Shown here: positions 15,811-24,718 of the stretch, in pieces
How positions within the stretch are numbered: the stretch's first letter is position 1
How the letters are laid out: the number at the start of each line of letters is the position of its first letter
From: Halopseudomonas sp002296055
GTDB taxonomy: Bacteria; Pseudomonadota; Gammaproteobacteria; Pseudomonadales; Pseudomonadaceae
Reading direction: 5' to 3' (one strand)
Assembly (NCBI RefSeq): GCF_050876985.1
Contig: NZ_JBPAPP010000001.1
Length of the DNA stretch: 64,000 nt
Position numbers and translations under genes: made by a program
The notes under the pieces: generated by a model
What the model saw: the letters and a program-made list of their open reading frames with translations, nothing else
What the model was told of the DNA's origin: nothing
Databases searched by the model: none

Positions 15811-16706
15811 CCAGCCACCTCGATGTAGTGGTCCAGCAGCAGGGCCACAAACAGCCACAGCAGGTACCACAGAGAGTATTTAAAGGTCTTGATGGCCGCG
15901 TGCGGGCGGCTGTTGCGCAGCAGGGCAATGGCCCAGTCGATAAAGCGCAGGCCCAGCACCACCGCGGCCACCAGATAGAGCGGGCCGCTCATGTGGATCA
16001 CGAAGGGCAGCAGGCTCACGGCCAAGAGCATAAAGGTATACAGCAGAATATGCAGCTTGGTGTAGTGCTCGCCGTGGGTGACCGGCAGCATGGGGATATT
16101 GACCTTGGCGTACTCGGCCTTGCGGTGAATCGCCAAGGCCCAGAAGTGCGGCGGCGTCCAGGCGAAGATGATCAGCACCAGCAGCAGGCCACCGGCGTCG
16201 ATCTGCCCGCTTACCGCTGTCCAGCCCAGCAGCGGTGGTGCCGCTCCGGCCAGTCCGCCGATGACGATGTTCTGCGGCGTGGCGCGTTTGAGAAAGGCGG
16301 TATAGACCAGCGCGTAGCCTAGCAGCGAGCCCAGGGTCAGGACGGCGGTCAGAGTGTTGGTCCAGGACAGCAGCACGGCCAGTCCGGCGCTGCCCAGCAG
16401 CATGGCAAAGAGCACGGCGTTCAGCGGTGCGACCCGGCCCTGGGCCAGCGGGCGGCGCTGGGTACGGGCCATCTGGATATCGATACGTCGGTCTACCACA
16501 TGGTTGATGGCTGCTGCCGAGCCCGCGCACAGGGCAATGCCGAGGTTGCCAAGTAGCAGAGTGCTCCAGGGTACCGCGCTGTCACTGGCCAGCAGCATGC
16601 CGATGGCCGAGGTGATGATCATCAGCGCAACCACCTTGGGTTTGGTCAGCTCCAGATAGTCACGCCAGCCGGCCTGCGCAGCTACTGCATGGGTAATGCT
16701 AGCCAT
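15801..16706 (-). CDS. cyoE: Protoheme IX farnesyltransferase (heme O synthase)
   Basis: The 301-residue UbiA-family prenyltransferase has about nine TM helices. The prenyl-diphosphate binding motif is in AINHVVDRRIDIQMARTQRR near residues 70-90, and a second Asp-rich segment (IFAWTPPHFWALAI) lies near 180. It farnesylates heme B to heme O in the inner membrane, the substrate for CtaA. The ATG at 16706 has a strong GGGGGA site; a much longer upstream reading has poor family similarity. It sits 23 bp after ctaA. It is also called ctaB. Confidence 0.95.
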   Translation of the reverse strand: MASITHAVAAQAGWRDYLELTKPKVVALMIITSAIGMLLASDSAVPWSTLLLGNLGIALCAGSAAAINHVVDRRIDIQMARTQRRPLAQGRVAPLNAVLFAMLLGSAGLAVLLSWTNTLTAVLTLGSLLGYALVYTAFLKRATPQNIVIGGLAGAAPPLLGWTAVSGQIDAGGLLLVLIIFAWTPPHFWALAIHRKAEYAKVNIPMLPVTHGEHYTKLHILLYTFMLLAVSLLPFVIHMSGPLYLVAAVVLGLRFIDWAIALLRNSRPHAAIKTFKYSLWYLLWLFVALLLDHYIEVAGWL

Positions 16707-16729
16707 GGTCCGTCCCCCTGTCGGCGCGT

Positions 16730-17815
16730 TTAGCGCACCTGTGTTGTTGTTCTCGCAGTATGGTTGCCAAGTAGTGGGCCTGCCAGTTTGGGGCGCGGCT
16801 TGGCGACCAATCGAACCCGTGCCGGCGCAGGCGCGCGCAGTCGGTAGGCAACCCACACCGTGCACAGCAGTAGTAAGGCCGCCATGCCGTTATGCGCGAC
16901 GGCAATGGCCAGCGGCAGGGCGGCCAGCACATTGGTGATGCCCAGGCTGACCTGGGCGACCAGCGCCAGACTCAGCAGAGTAGCGAGGCCGCGCAGGCGC
17001 GCCCGCCAGAGCTGCCAGCTCAGCAGCAGTACCACCAGGGTGGTAACCAGCGCGCCAAGGCGGTGGGTGAAGTGGATCGCGGTGCGGCCGGGCCCTTCGA
17101 GCATGCCGCCCAGGTAATTCGGCCCTATCTCCTGATGCAGCAGATTGAAGCCGGTGTGAAAGTCCATCTCCGGCCACCACTCACCGTGGCAAGTGGGCAA
17201 GTCGATACAGGCCACCGCCGCGTAATTGGTGCTGGTCCAGCCGCCGAGCATGATCTGCACAATCACCACCGACATCGTCACCTTGGCCAGGGTGCGCAGG
17301 CGCGCCAGTGCGCGCGATGGGGTCAGGGCAGGCAGCCGACCGGACAGCCGCAGCACCAGCAGCAATAGCAGACTCAGGGTGGTGAAGCCGCCCAGCAGGT
17401 GCGCGGTGACCACCTGCGGCCAGAGTTTGAGGGTAACCGTCCACATGCCGAACAGGGCCTGACAGATCACCAGTGCCAGCAGGCCAAGGCCGAGGCCTGT
17501 GGGATAGTCGGGATTGCGGCGTTGGCTGATGCCGATCACTGCCAGGGTCAGGATGACCAGGCCAAGGGCGCCGGCTGCGTAGCGGTGAATCATCTCGGCC
17601 CAGGCCTTGAAGGCTTCTACCGGGTCATCCGGAAAGCGCAGCTGCGCCGCCTGTAGCGCATGATCACTTTGCGGCACGGTAAGAAAGCCATAGCAGCCGG
17701 GCCAGTCCGGGCAGCCAAGACCGGCGTGTACCAGGCGGGTGTAGGCGCCGAGAATGACCACTACAAAGCAGAGCACCAGCGCTGCCAGAGCGAGTGTGTA
17801 GCCGGGTTTGCGCAT
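16730..17815 (-). CDS. ctaA: Heme A synthase CtaA (COX15 type)
   Basis: A 361-residue eight-TM protein with the four conserved His sites of heme A synthases (MIHRYAAGALG, AHLLGGFTTL, THRLGALVTT, AHNGMAALL) and two Cys-containing loops (GCPDWPGCYG near 34, ACIDLPTCHG near 205). It oxidises the C8 methyl of heme O to the formyl group of heme A. It lies between cyoE and the small Sco-like gene in the oxidase cluster. The C-terminal tail is basic (KPRPKLAG...). The start codon is 3 bp from the stop of the preceding gene, which suggests co-transcription. Confidence 0.95.
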   Translation of the reverse strand: MRKPGYTLALAALVLCFVVVILGAYTRLVHAGLGCPDWPGCYGFLTVPQSDHALQAAQLRFPDDPVEAFKAWAEMIHRYAAGALGLVILTLAVIGISQRRNPDYPTGLGLGLLALVICQALFGMWTVTLKLWPQVVTAHLLGGFTTLSLLLLLVLRLSGRLPALTPSRALARLRTLAKVTMSVVIVQIMLGGWTSTNYAAVACIDLPTCHGEWWPEMDFHTGFNLLHQEIGPNYLGGMLEGPGRTAIHFTHRLGALVTTLVVLLLSWQLWRARLRGLATLLSLALVAQVSLGITNVLAALPLAIAVAHNGMAALLLLCTVWVAYRLRAPAPARVRLVAKPRPKLAGPLLGNHTARTTTQVR

Positions 17816-17818
17816 GGC

Positions 17819-18421
17819 TCAGCCCACCTTGGAGAGTTTCAGCAGACGCTTCAGGTCATCCAGCAGGTCTTTGCCCGGCTGGCTGGCACTGTGATGCAGT
17901 ACCACGCGGCCCAGCGGGTCGACCAGCCACAGCTGCGGGCCGATCAGCCAGCTGTCGGGCTGGGTCTGCAGGCTTTTCAGGTAGGCATTGCTGTCAAAGG
18001 TGGTGCGCTCCAGGCGCGGAAACTGTGCCTCCAGCGCGGCAACCTCGTCGGCGCGCAGCGCCACCGGTGACGCCAGTACATGGGTCACGCGCTCGGCCTC
18101 GCGACCGACCGCCACGTTGATCTGTCGCGCCTCGTGGACCAGCGCGATGCACTGGCGCTCGCAGGCGCCGGTATGGGTGACCAGCAGGCGCCATGGCGCG
18201 CCATAGCCGACCGGGTCTTCAGCGAGCTGCCAGTCACTGGTCTGGATCGCGGGCTCTACCAGCGCGGACTTGTTGGCGTGGCCTTCCGGCATGCCAATAT
18301 CCAGCTGCGCCATCAGCGCCGCCAGCGCAATAGGCCCCACCACCACAGCGATGATGGCCAGCAGCTTGAGCTGGCCCCTTGGGCGCGACGGGCGTTGTTC
18401 GGATTCGGTCAGGCTCATCAT
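17819..18421 (-). CDS. Membrane-anchored Sco-like protein of the cytochrome oxidase cluster
   Basis: A 200-residue protein with an N-terminal cytoplasmic tail, one TM helix (LLAIIAVVVGPIALAALMA, about 21-39) and a periplasmic domain with a thioredoxin-like layout: WRLLVTHTGACERQC (a CxxxC pair like that of Sco proteins) and LWLVDPLGRVVL. It occupies the position of PA0111 in P. aeruginosa (recalled synteny) between surf1 and ctaA. A role in copper or thiol handling during oxidase assembly is a reasonable inference, but no function is proven for the family as far as I know. GGGGG seven nt before the ATG at 18421 supports the start. Confidence 0.75.
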   Translation of the reverse strand: MMSLTESEQRPSRPRGQLKLLAIIAVVVGPIALAALMAQLDIGMPEGHANKSALVEPAIQTSDWQLAEDPVGYGAPWRLLVTHTGACERQCIALVHEARQINVAVGREAERVTHVLASPVALRADEVAALEAQFPRLERTTFDSNAYLKSLQTQPDSWLIGPQLWLVDPLGRVVLHHSASQPGKDLLDDLKRLLKLSKVG

Positions 18422-18445
18422 TGTTATTCCCCCGAGATCGACGTG

Positions 18446-19171
18446 CTATTGAGGCCGAAAACCGGCCCAGAGAAACAGAGCGAGCAGTGCCGCCGCCAGG
18501 CTGAACCACTGCACTGCATAGCCGGTGTGACGGCTGGCACTCATGGGTAGCGCCGGCCAGTCCAGCGTCAGTGCGGCGCTGCTGACATGCGTCAGGCGGA
18601 CGCTCCAGTCCAGCAGCGGCAGCGTTGATTGCGCGCGCAGGGCATCCAGATCCAGCTGAGCGACTACGCAACTGCGCTGATCCGCGTCGCAGGCGCGTCT
18701 GCCCGGCCGCCAGCCGGACCTGCTGGCGGGCAACGTTTCTGCCTGCAGCTGCAGCCTGCCCGGCGGCGTGCTGATGTGTGGCGGCTGGCGCCGGTCCGGC
18801 CAGGGTAGCCAGCCGCGATTGACTAGCAGCCAGTCCCCGCTGTCTGCCTTAAAGGCTTGCAGTACCTCCACGCCGGCAGCTCCGTTGCGGGTGCGGTTGT
18901 CCAGCAACCAGATGTGGTGTGGGTCGAGTTGGCCCTGCAGGCTGAGCGGCTGCCAGTCGGCAGGGGGCTGCGTGCCGAGTTGCGCCAGTGTCTTGGCCGG
19001 TGCCTGCGCCAGGGCGTCGATATCGGCTTGCAGCTGCTGCTTCTGCTCGGCGCGCTGCAGTTGCCAGGTGCCGAGACCGAGCAACAGCGGCAGCAGACTC
19101 AGGGTAAATACCCAGAGTGGCCAGCCAGGCGCAAAGCGGCGGCGGTGTTCCACGGCCTCAGACAGCAGCAC
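18446..19171 (-). CDS. SURF1 family cytochrome oxidase assembly protein
   Basis: The 241-residue protein has TM helices at both ends (about 18-36 and 215-235) around a periplasmic domain, the classic SURF1 layout. Motifs include LGLGTWQLQRAEQK near 31, VNRGWLPWPDRR near 117 and RHTGYAVQWFSLA near 214. SURF1 assists maturation of the heme A-containing subunit I. The start is GTG at 19171, six nt behind GGAG. It is divergent from the DUF2909 gene and followed 24 bp later by the Sco-like gene. Confidence 0.9.
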   Translation of the reverse strand: MLLSEAVEHRRRFAPGWPLWVFTLSLLPLLLGLGTWQLQRAEQKQQLQADIDALAQAPAKTLAQLGTQPPADWQPLSLQGQLDPHHIWLLDNRTRNGAAGVEVLQAFKADSGDWLLVNRGWLPWPDRRQPPHISTPPGRLQLQAETLPASRSGWRPGRRACDADQRSCVVAQLDLDALRAQSTLPLLDWSVRLTHVSSAALTLDWPALPMSASRHTGYAVQWFSLAAALLALFLWAGFRPQ

Positions 19172-19223
19172 GGGCTGCTCCGGCTATACTCAGGCCGACC
19201 ATAACAACAATCAGGGGGCGGCC

Positions 19224-19436
19224 ATGTGGCTCAAGCTGGTCATCGTGATCTTGCTGGCGCTGATACTGATCAGCCTGTTCAGCGGCTTGTTCTTTTTGAT
19301 GAAAGACACGGACGGGCGCGGCCGCCTGGTAACGGCATTGAGTGTGCGCATCGGCCTGACAGTGCTGCTGATGGCGCTGATTGCCTGGGGCTTCTGGGCG
19401 GGCCAGCTGACCTGGCACACGCCCTGGTTGCATTGA
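19224..19436 (+). CDS. DUF2909 twin-transmembrane protein
   Basis: A 70-residue protein made almost entirely of two TM helices (about 3-24 and 42-62) joined by a charged loop MKDTDGRGRLV. This is the DUF2909 pattern that accompanies cytochrome oxidase clusters in pseudomonads. It lies on the opposite strand between coxC and surf1. AGGGGGCGG precedes the ATG at 19224, which I prefer over the longer upstream reading. The function is unknown; its constant position suggests a role in oxidase assembly or stability (inference). Confidence 0.8.
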   Translation: MWLKLVIVILLALILISLFSGLFFLMKDTDGRGRLVTALSVRIGLTVLLMALIAWGFWAGQLTWHTPWLH

Positions 19437-19460
19437 CTCGGCACACATCATAGCCGCCGC

Positions 19461-20348
19461 TCAGAATATGTAGACGAAGATAAACAGCCCAACCCAGACC
19501 ACGTCCACGAAGTGCCAGTACCAGCTGGCGGCTTCAAAGCCGAAGTGCTGCTGGGGGGTGAAGTGGCCCTTGGCGATACGGATCAGCATGATCGCCAGAA
19601 TCAGCGTGCCCATGGTCACGTGGGCGCCGTGGAAGCCGGTGAGCATGAAGAAGGTGGCACCGTAGATGCCGGAATTCAGGGTCAGCCCGAGGTCGTGGTA
19701 GGCGTGTTGATACTCCAGCGCCTGCAGCACCAGAAAGACGGTACCCAGCGCAACAGTTAGGCCCAGCCAGGCCTTGGTGGCGCCGCGCTTGTCTTTGCGC
19801 AGGGCGTGATGGGCAAAGGTGACGGTGACGCTGGAGGAAATCAGCAGCAGGGTGTTGATCAGCGGCAGTTGCCAGGCGCTGATAACTTCGCTTGGCCCCG
19901 GGAAGGTCTTTGGATCCGGGTTGACCATCAGCGGCCACTGGTAGGTGAAGTCTGGCCAGAGCATGTTGGCCAGGCCCTTGTCGCCCTCGCCGCCCAGCCA
20001 GGGGCCGGCAAAGGTGCGCACGTAAAACAGCGCGCCGAAAAAGGCGGCAAAGAACATCACTTCCGAGAAGATGAACCAGCCCATGCCCATACGGAAGGAG
20101 CGATCCATTTGCGGGCTGTAGAGGCCCTCGTGGCTCTCTTTGACCACGTTGCTGAACCACCCGAACATCATCCAGGCGGTCATCAGGGCGCCGGCAAAGA
20201 ACAGCCAGCGGCCCAAGCTACTGCCCGCTCCGGCGCTGTCGCCATTGATCATGCTGCCGCCGCCAAACACCAGCAGCAGCAGGGCTATCGAGGCAATGAT
20301 CGGCCACTTGCTCTGGGCCGGCACATAGTAGGTCTGATGATTGGCCAT
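19461..20348 (-). CDS. coxC: Cytochrome c oxidase subunit III
   Basis: The 295-residue seven-TM subunit begins MANHQTYYVPAQSKWPI. Family motifs include FRMGMGWFIFSEVMFFAAFFGALFY near 85-109, FHGAHVTMGTLIL near 245 and the terminal FEAASWYWHFVDVVWVGLFIFVYI. It stabilises the proton-pumping core formed by subunits I and II. It follows ctaG by 29 bp, with GGAGAACAACAG before its ATG. Confidence 0.97.
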   Translation of the reverse strand: MANHQTYYVPAQSKWPIIASIALLLLVFGGGSMINGDSAGAGSSLGRWLFFAGALMTAWMMFGWFSNVVKESHEGLYSPQMDRSFRMGMGWFIFSEVMFFAAFFGALFYVRTFAGPWLGGEGDKGLANMLWPDFTYQWPLMVNPDPKTFPGPSEVISAWQLPLINTLLLISSSVTVTFAHHALRKDKRGATKAWLGLTVALGTVFLVLQALEYQHAYHDLGLTLNSGIYGATFFMLTGFHGAHVTMGTLILAIMLIRIAKGHFTPQQHFGFEAASWYWHFVDVVWVGLFIFVYIF

Positions 20349-20377
20349 CTGTTGTTCTCCTTATACGGCAATCGTGC

Positions 20378-20944
20378 TCAGTGGGCCTGCGCCTGGGCGG
20401 CGGCCAGCTTGTCAGGCATTCGCTCCGATACATCAAACAGGGTGTAGGCCAGGGTCAGATGCTTGACCTGTGCCGGCACCGCCGGATCAACAATGAAACG
20501 CACCGGCATCTCGACGCTTTCCCCCGGCTGCAGCACCTGCTGGGTAAAGCAGAAACACTCGGTCTTGTGGAAGTAGGCTGCGGCAATGGCCGGCGACACG
20601 CTGGGAATCGCCTGCGCCACCATTGGCCGGTCGGTCGGGTTATGGGCCAGAAACAGCATCTCGCGGGTTTCGCCCGGGTGCAGGCTGAGCTGTTCGGCCT
20701 CGGGGCCAAAGTCCCAGCTCATGCCTTCGGCGCGGGTGGCAACAAACTGCACCCGCAGGGTACGGCTGTTGTCGATCTGCTCGACCTCCTGCTGGTAGGC
20801 GGTGCCGCTGGTCTTGCCGTTGATGCCCAGCGCCTCGCACATCACGTCATACAGCGGCACCATCAGGAAGCCGAAGCAGAACATGCCGAATACTGTCAGT
20901 ACCAGTTTGCCGACCAGGCGGCGGTTGGTCTGTGTCTCGCTCAT
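20378..20944 (-). CDS. ctaG: Cytochrome oxidase copper-assembly protein CtaG (Cox11)
   Basis: A 188-residue protein with an N-terminal TM anchor (VLTVFGMFCFGFLMVPLYDVMCE) and a periplasmic immunoglobulin-like copper domain carrying the CFCF motif (HKTECFCFTQQVLQPGE) near residue 125. Cox11/CtaG inserts CuB into subunit I. It sits between coxA and coxC, its usual place in alpha-, beta- and gammaproteobacterial aa3 clusters. Confidence 0.95.
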   Translation of the reverse strand: MSETQTNRRLVGKLVLTVFGMFCFGFLMVPLYDVMCEALGINGKTSGTAYQQEVEQIDNSRTLRVQFVATRAEGMSWDFGPEAEQLSLHPGETREMLFLAHNPTDRPMVAQAIPSVSPAIAAAYFHKTECFCFTQQVLQPGESVEMPVRFIVDPAVPAQVKHLTLAYTLFDVSERMPDKLAAAQAQAH

Positions 20945-20959
20945 CGCGGCGGCCTCCGC

Positions 20960-22543
20960 TCACTTCACCTCGGGGGGTGTCGAGAAGGTGTGGTAGGGCG
21001 CGGGTGAGGGCACAGTCCACTCCAGCCCCTCGGCACCATCCCAGGGGTTGGCCGCAGCCTTCTTACCGCCCCGGATGCACTTGATGACGATAAACAGGAA
21101 CAGCAACTGGGTGACGCCAAACATGAAGGCGCCGACCGAGGAGACCATGTTGAAGTTGGCGAACATCACGTTGTAATCCGGAATCCGCCGCGGCATCCCC
21201 GCCAGCCCGACAAAGTGCATCGGGAAGAACGCCAGGTTCATGCCGATGAAGCTCATCCAGAAATGGGTTTTGGCCAGGGTTTCGTCATACATGTGGCCGG
21301 TCCATTTGGGCAGCCAGTAGTAGGCCGAGGCAAAGATGCCGAAGATGGCGCCGGGCACCAGTACGTAGTGGAAGTGGGCGACCACAAAGTAGGTGTCGTG
21401 GTACTGGAAGTCCGCCGGAGCAATGGCCAGCATCAGGCCGGAAAAGCCGCCGATGGTGAACAGAATCACAAAGGCCACGGCGAACAGCATGGGCGCTTCG
21501 AAGGTCAGCGCTCCGCGGAACATGGTGCTGACCCAGTTGAACACCTTCACCCCGGTGGGTACGGCAATCAGCATGGTGGCGTACATGAAGAACAGCTCTC
21601 CGGTGATCGGAATGCCCACGGTAAACATGTGGTGTGCCCAGACGATGAACGACAGAAAGGCGATGGCGGCCGTGGCGTAGACCATCGAGGTATAGCCGAA
21701 CAGCGGCTTGCGGCTGAAGGCCGGAATGATCTGGCTAACCGCACCAAAGGCCGGCAGGATCATGATGTACACCTCGGGGTGGCCGAAGAACCAGAAGATA
21801 TGCTGGAACATCACCGGGTCACCGCCACCGGCGGCGTTGAAGAAGCTGGTGCCGAAGTGAATGTCCATCAGCATCATGGTCACCACGCCGGCCAGTACCG
21901 GCATTACCGCAATCAGCAGGAAGGCGGTGATCAGCCAGGTCCAGACAAATAGCGGCATTTTCATCAGCGTCATGCCGGGGGCACGCAGGTTGAGAATGGT
22001 GGCGATGATGTTGATCGCGCCCATGATCGAGCTGATGCCGGCCAGGTGAATGGCAAAGATGAAAAAGGTGACGCTGGGTGGTGCGTAGGTAGTCGACAGC
22101 GGCGCGTAGAAGGTCCAGCCGAAGTTGGGCCCGCCGCCTTCCATGAACAAGGTTGATACCAGCAGCCCGAAGGCCATTGGCAGTAGCCAGAAGCTGAAGT
22201 TGTTCATGCGCGGCAGCGCCATGTCTGGTGCGCCGACCATCAGCGGAATCATCCAGTTGGCCAGGCCGACGAACGCCGGCATGACCGCGCCGAAGACCAT
22301 AATCAGGCCGTGGGTGGTGGTCATCTGGTTGAAGAACTCGGGCTGCACCAGCTGCAGACCGGGCTGGAACAGCTCAGCGCGGATGACCATGGCCATCGAG
22401 CCGCCGAGCAGGAACATGGCAAAGCTGAACCACAGGTACATCGAGCCGATGTCCTTGTGGTTGGTGGTGAGCACCCAGCGCATCAGGCCCTTGGCCGGAC
22501 CGTGGGCATGGTCGTGGTGATGGGTATCGATCACAGCACTCAT
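20960..22543 (-). CDS. coxA: Cytochrome c oxidase subunit I
   Basis: The 527-residue twelve-TM catalytic subunit holds heme a and the heme a3-CuB centre. Visible ligands are the low-spin heme His in MTTTHGLIMVFG, the CuB/Tyr motif FGHPEVYIMILPAFG (cross-linked His-Tyr pair, K-channel present), the HH pair in VWAHHMFTVG, and HFHYVLVPG with the a3 ligand. An N-terminal His-rich tail (THHHDHAHG) is present. It reduces O2 to water and pumps protons. It lies 10 bp from coxB and 15 bp from ctaG. Confidence 0.98.
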   Translation of the reverse strand: MSAVIDTHHHDHAHGPAKGLMRWVLTTNHKDIGSMYLWFSFAMFLLGGSMAMVIRAELFQPGLQLVQPEFFNQMTTTHGLIMVFGAVMPAFVGLANWMIPLMVGAPDMALPRMNNFSFWLLPMAFGLLVSTLFMEGGGPNFGWTFYAPLSTTYAPPSVTFFIFAIHLAGISSIMGAINIIATILNLRAPGMTLMKMPLFVWTWLITAFLLIAVMPVLAGVVTMMLMDIHFGTSFFNAAGGGDPVMFQHIFWFFGHPEVYIMILPAFGAVSQIIPAFSRKPLFGYTSMVYATAAIAFLSFIVWAHHMFTVGIPITGELFFMYATMLIAVPTGVKVFNWVSTMFRGALTFEAPMLFAVAFVILFTIGGFSGLMLAIAPADFQYHDTYFVVAHFHYVLVPGAIFGIFASAYYWLPKWTGHMYDETLAKTHFWMSFIGMNLAFFPMHFVGLAGMPRRIPDYNVMFANFNMVSSVGAFMFGVTQLLFLFIVIKCIRGGKKAAANPWDGAEGLEWTVPSPAPYHTFSTPPEVK

Positions 22544-22553
22544 GACAGGTCTC

Positions 22554-23678
22554 CTATTGGCCTTCTTTGGCTTTCAGCACGTCGACGGGCGCCAGCATTT
22601 CGCCGGTGTCGTTGCCCCAGGCGTTGCGCTCGAAGGTGATGACGGCGGCAACGTCTACTTCCGAGAGTTGCTTGCCGAACGCCGCCATGGCCGTGCCCGG
22701 TACGCCGTTGAGCACGATATCCAGGTGCTGGGCCATATCCTCGGTGACGATGGTGCTGCCCTTGAGCGCCGGGAACATCGGCGGCAGGCCCTCGCCCGTG
22801 GGCTGGTGACAGGAGGCGCAGGCGGAGGCGTACACTTTTTCGCCGCGCTCAACCAGTTCCTCAAGCGTCCACTCCTTCTCGCGCAGCTCTGCTTCTTTGG
22901 CGGCGGCCTCTTTCTGCTCGGCCATCCAGGCGTCGTATTCAGCTTGGGGCAGCACTTCGACCACCACGGGCATGAAGCCGTGGTCCTTGCCGCACAGTTC
23001 GGTGCACTGGCCGCGGTAGATGCCGGGCTCTTCTACCCGGGTCCAGGCTTCGTTGATAAAGCCGGGGATGGCGTCCTTCTTGACCGCAAAATCCGGTACC
23101 CACCAGGAGTGGATCACGTCGGCAGCAGTCACCAGGAAGCGGACTTTCTTGCCAACCGGAATCACCAGCGGGTTGTCCACTTCGAGCAGGTAGTTGGGGT
23201 TTTTGTCGCTGACGTTGCCGATTTCTTCGCGCGGGGTCGACATGCTGCTGAAGAAGCTCACGCCTTCACCCACGTACTGGTACTGCCAGCGCCACTGGTA
23301 GCCGGTGACCAGGATATCGATGTCCGCCTCGTCGGCGTCGTAGATGTCGATCAGGGTTTTGGTGGCCGGAATCGCCATGACGATAAGAATCGCCAGCGGC
23401 ACGACGGTCCATAGAATTTCCACGCCCAGGTGTTCATGGAAGGTGGCGGGCTTGCTGTCCTCGGACTTGCGATGCATCAGCATCGACCAGAACATGACGC
23501 CAAACACCACAATGCCGATCACTACACAGATCCAGAAGATGGTCATGTGCAGGTCGAACACGGACTGACTGACTTCGGTGACGCCCCGGCGCATGTTGAC
23601 GCCCCACTCGGCACTCGCTTGGGCGCCGAGCACAGACAGGGACAGTCCAACCGGCCAGGTGATTGCTGCTCGCAACAT
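22554..23678 (-). CDS. coxB: Cytochrome c oxidase subunit II with a fused cytochrome c domain (caa3 type)
   Basis: The 374-residue subunit has a signal or anchor segment, two TM helices (about 40-65 and 85-107), a CuA cupredoxin domain (GQCTELCGKDHGFMPVVVEV with the Cys-x3-Cys-x3-His CuA ligands near 215) and a C-terminal class I cytochrome c domain (CASCHQPTG near 287, Met ligand probably in VPGTAMAAF). The fused heme makes this a caa3-type oxidase that can accept electrons from soluble cytochromes such as c4. It is the first gene of the coxB-coxA-ctaG-coxC operon. A charged coiled stretch (EQKEAAAKEAELREKEWTLE) links the two domains. Confidence 0.97.
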   Translation of the reverse strand: MLRAAITWPVGLSLSVLGAQASAEWGVNMRRGVTEVSQSVFDLHMTIFWICVVIGIVVFGVMFWSMLMHRKSEDSKPATFHEHLGVEILWTVVPLAILIVMAIPATKTLIDIYDADEADIDILVTGYQWRWQYQYVGEGVSFFSSMSTPREEIGNVSDKNPNYLLEVDNPLVIPVGKKVRFLVTAADVIHSWWVPDFAVKKDAIPGFINEAWTRVEEPGIYRGQCTELCGKDHGFMPVVVEVLPQAEYDAWMAEQKEAAAKEAELREKEWTLEELVERGEKVYASACASCHQPTGEGLPPMFPALKGSTIVTEDMAQHLDIVLNGVPGTAMAAFGKQLSEVDVAAVITFERNAWGNDTGEMLAPVDVLKAKEGQ

Positions 23679-24050
23679 TCCCGGTCCCCCTTTATTGTTT
23701 TTATCGCTACCGGTGCACGGAACGGAGGGGGTATGAGGCCGCTAACAGGCAGCACAGATACCCTGACAGGCTGCGAACCGCAGGGGATAGCGCACAGTGG
23801 CGTTACCCTTTTCCCCGCGACCAGAACTTCCCCCACAGGCCACCAGACATTTGGAGTATAGACAGGGGACCGGACTGCGCAATGTTGTCATGCACTGCGT
23901 CTTTTCGACTTCTTATTGCAATTTGTTCTGATGACTCGGGGTGAGTCACTTTGACGATGTCGACCGGCTCTGCTAGGTTTTCCGCTTTCAAATAGTGTCA
24001 AAGTGATGCTGCTCCTGGGCAGCTTCCGGTTGCCGTTGTGGAGCTTGAGT
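23679..24050. promoter_or_regulatory. Divergent region upstream of coxB with a 10-bp inverted repeat and a sigma-70-like promoter
   Basis: This 372-bp stretch holds no gene. A perfect inverted repeat, TCACTTTGAC (23946-23955) and GTCAAAGTGA (23997-24006), has arm centres 51 bp apart. Within the left arm a -35-like TTGACG (23951-23956) is followed after 17 bp by TAGGTT (23974-23979), a plausible plus-strand promoter for the gene at 24051. The coxB promoter was not recognised. Confidence 0.45.
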
Positions 24051-24695
24051 ATGAACATCGCTGGGCTAAAACGCCGTATTGCCGAGGCAACGGCGCAGAG
24101 TGATTCGCGGGAGGGGATGCAAGCCTGGCTGCAGACCCGGATCGCGGACCTGCATCCTTCGATACGTTTGCAGGAGGACCCGGTCGGGCACCTGCAGCGC
24201 TTTGCTACTGCCTACATCGAGCAGGTTCCGGATGTGTTGGAAGCCGCCGCTGCGGTGGCCGAGTCGGCCAGTCTCAAGCCGCGCATGCTGCCGGTGCTGA
24301 AGGTGGCCGAAGCCTTCTTCCTGCAGCCGCCAGACCTGCCGGCCGAGCACCGTGGACTGGTCACCCTGCTGGACGAGGCCTATCTCGCGCACCGGCTGGT
24401 GGAAGAGGTGAATGACCGCTATGTGTCTCACGGTGGTGAATCGTTGATTCCCATGGACACTACGCGCGCCAACCTGATTGTGCATCACTTGCTGGGCGAG
24501 TCCTTCGCCAATCGGCTGGATGCTGCGGTCGAGGAAGCGGTGGCCGGGTTGCTGCCCGAAGACCTGTTCCAGACAACCGAGTTTCAAACCTATCGCGCGC
24601 AATTGGACTCTGCCAGCGTACAGCGCCTATGGGCGCAGTGGCCGTGCATGTCGCAGCGACTGGGTGTGGATATCGAACTGCGCGGCGTCGCCTGA
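24051..24695 (+). CDS. Conserved-looking protein of unknown function, divergent from coxB
   Basis: A 214-residue soluble, mainly alpha-helical protein without signal peptide or TM. Segments such as EAAAAVAESASLKPRMLPVLKVAE, LLDEAYLAHRLVEEVNDRYV and TTRANLIVHHLLGESFANRLD suggest a helical bundle. I do not recognise a family or catalytic motif. The ATG at 24051 has GGAG at 7-nt spacing; the upstream start at 24003 would lie in the inverted repeat. It is convergent with the zinc ribbon gene, separated by 23 bp. Codon usage and GC look like its neighbours, so recent transfer is not indicated. Confidence 0.75.
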   Translation: MNIAGLKRRIAEATAQSDSREGMQAWLQTRIADLHPSIRLQEDPVGHLQRFATAYIEQVPDVLEAAAAVAESASLKPRMLPVLKVAEAFFLQPPDLPAEHRGLVTLLDEAYLAHRLVEEVNDRYVSHGGESLIPMDTTRANLIVHHLLGESFANRLDAAVEEAVAGLLPEDLFQTTEFQTYRAQLDSASVQRLWAQWPCMSQRLGVDIELRGVA

Positions 24696-24718
24696 GCAGG
24701 CAGCGCCACGCCTTCGCT

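Noticed and set aside
23833..23861. GAACTT that might start an AlgU promoter near coxB
   Set aside because: No TCnnA box occurs 16-17 bp downstream of GAACTT.
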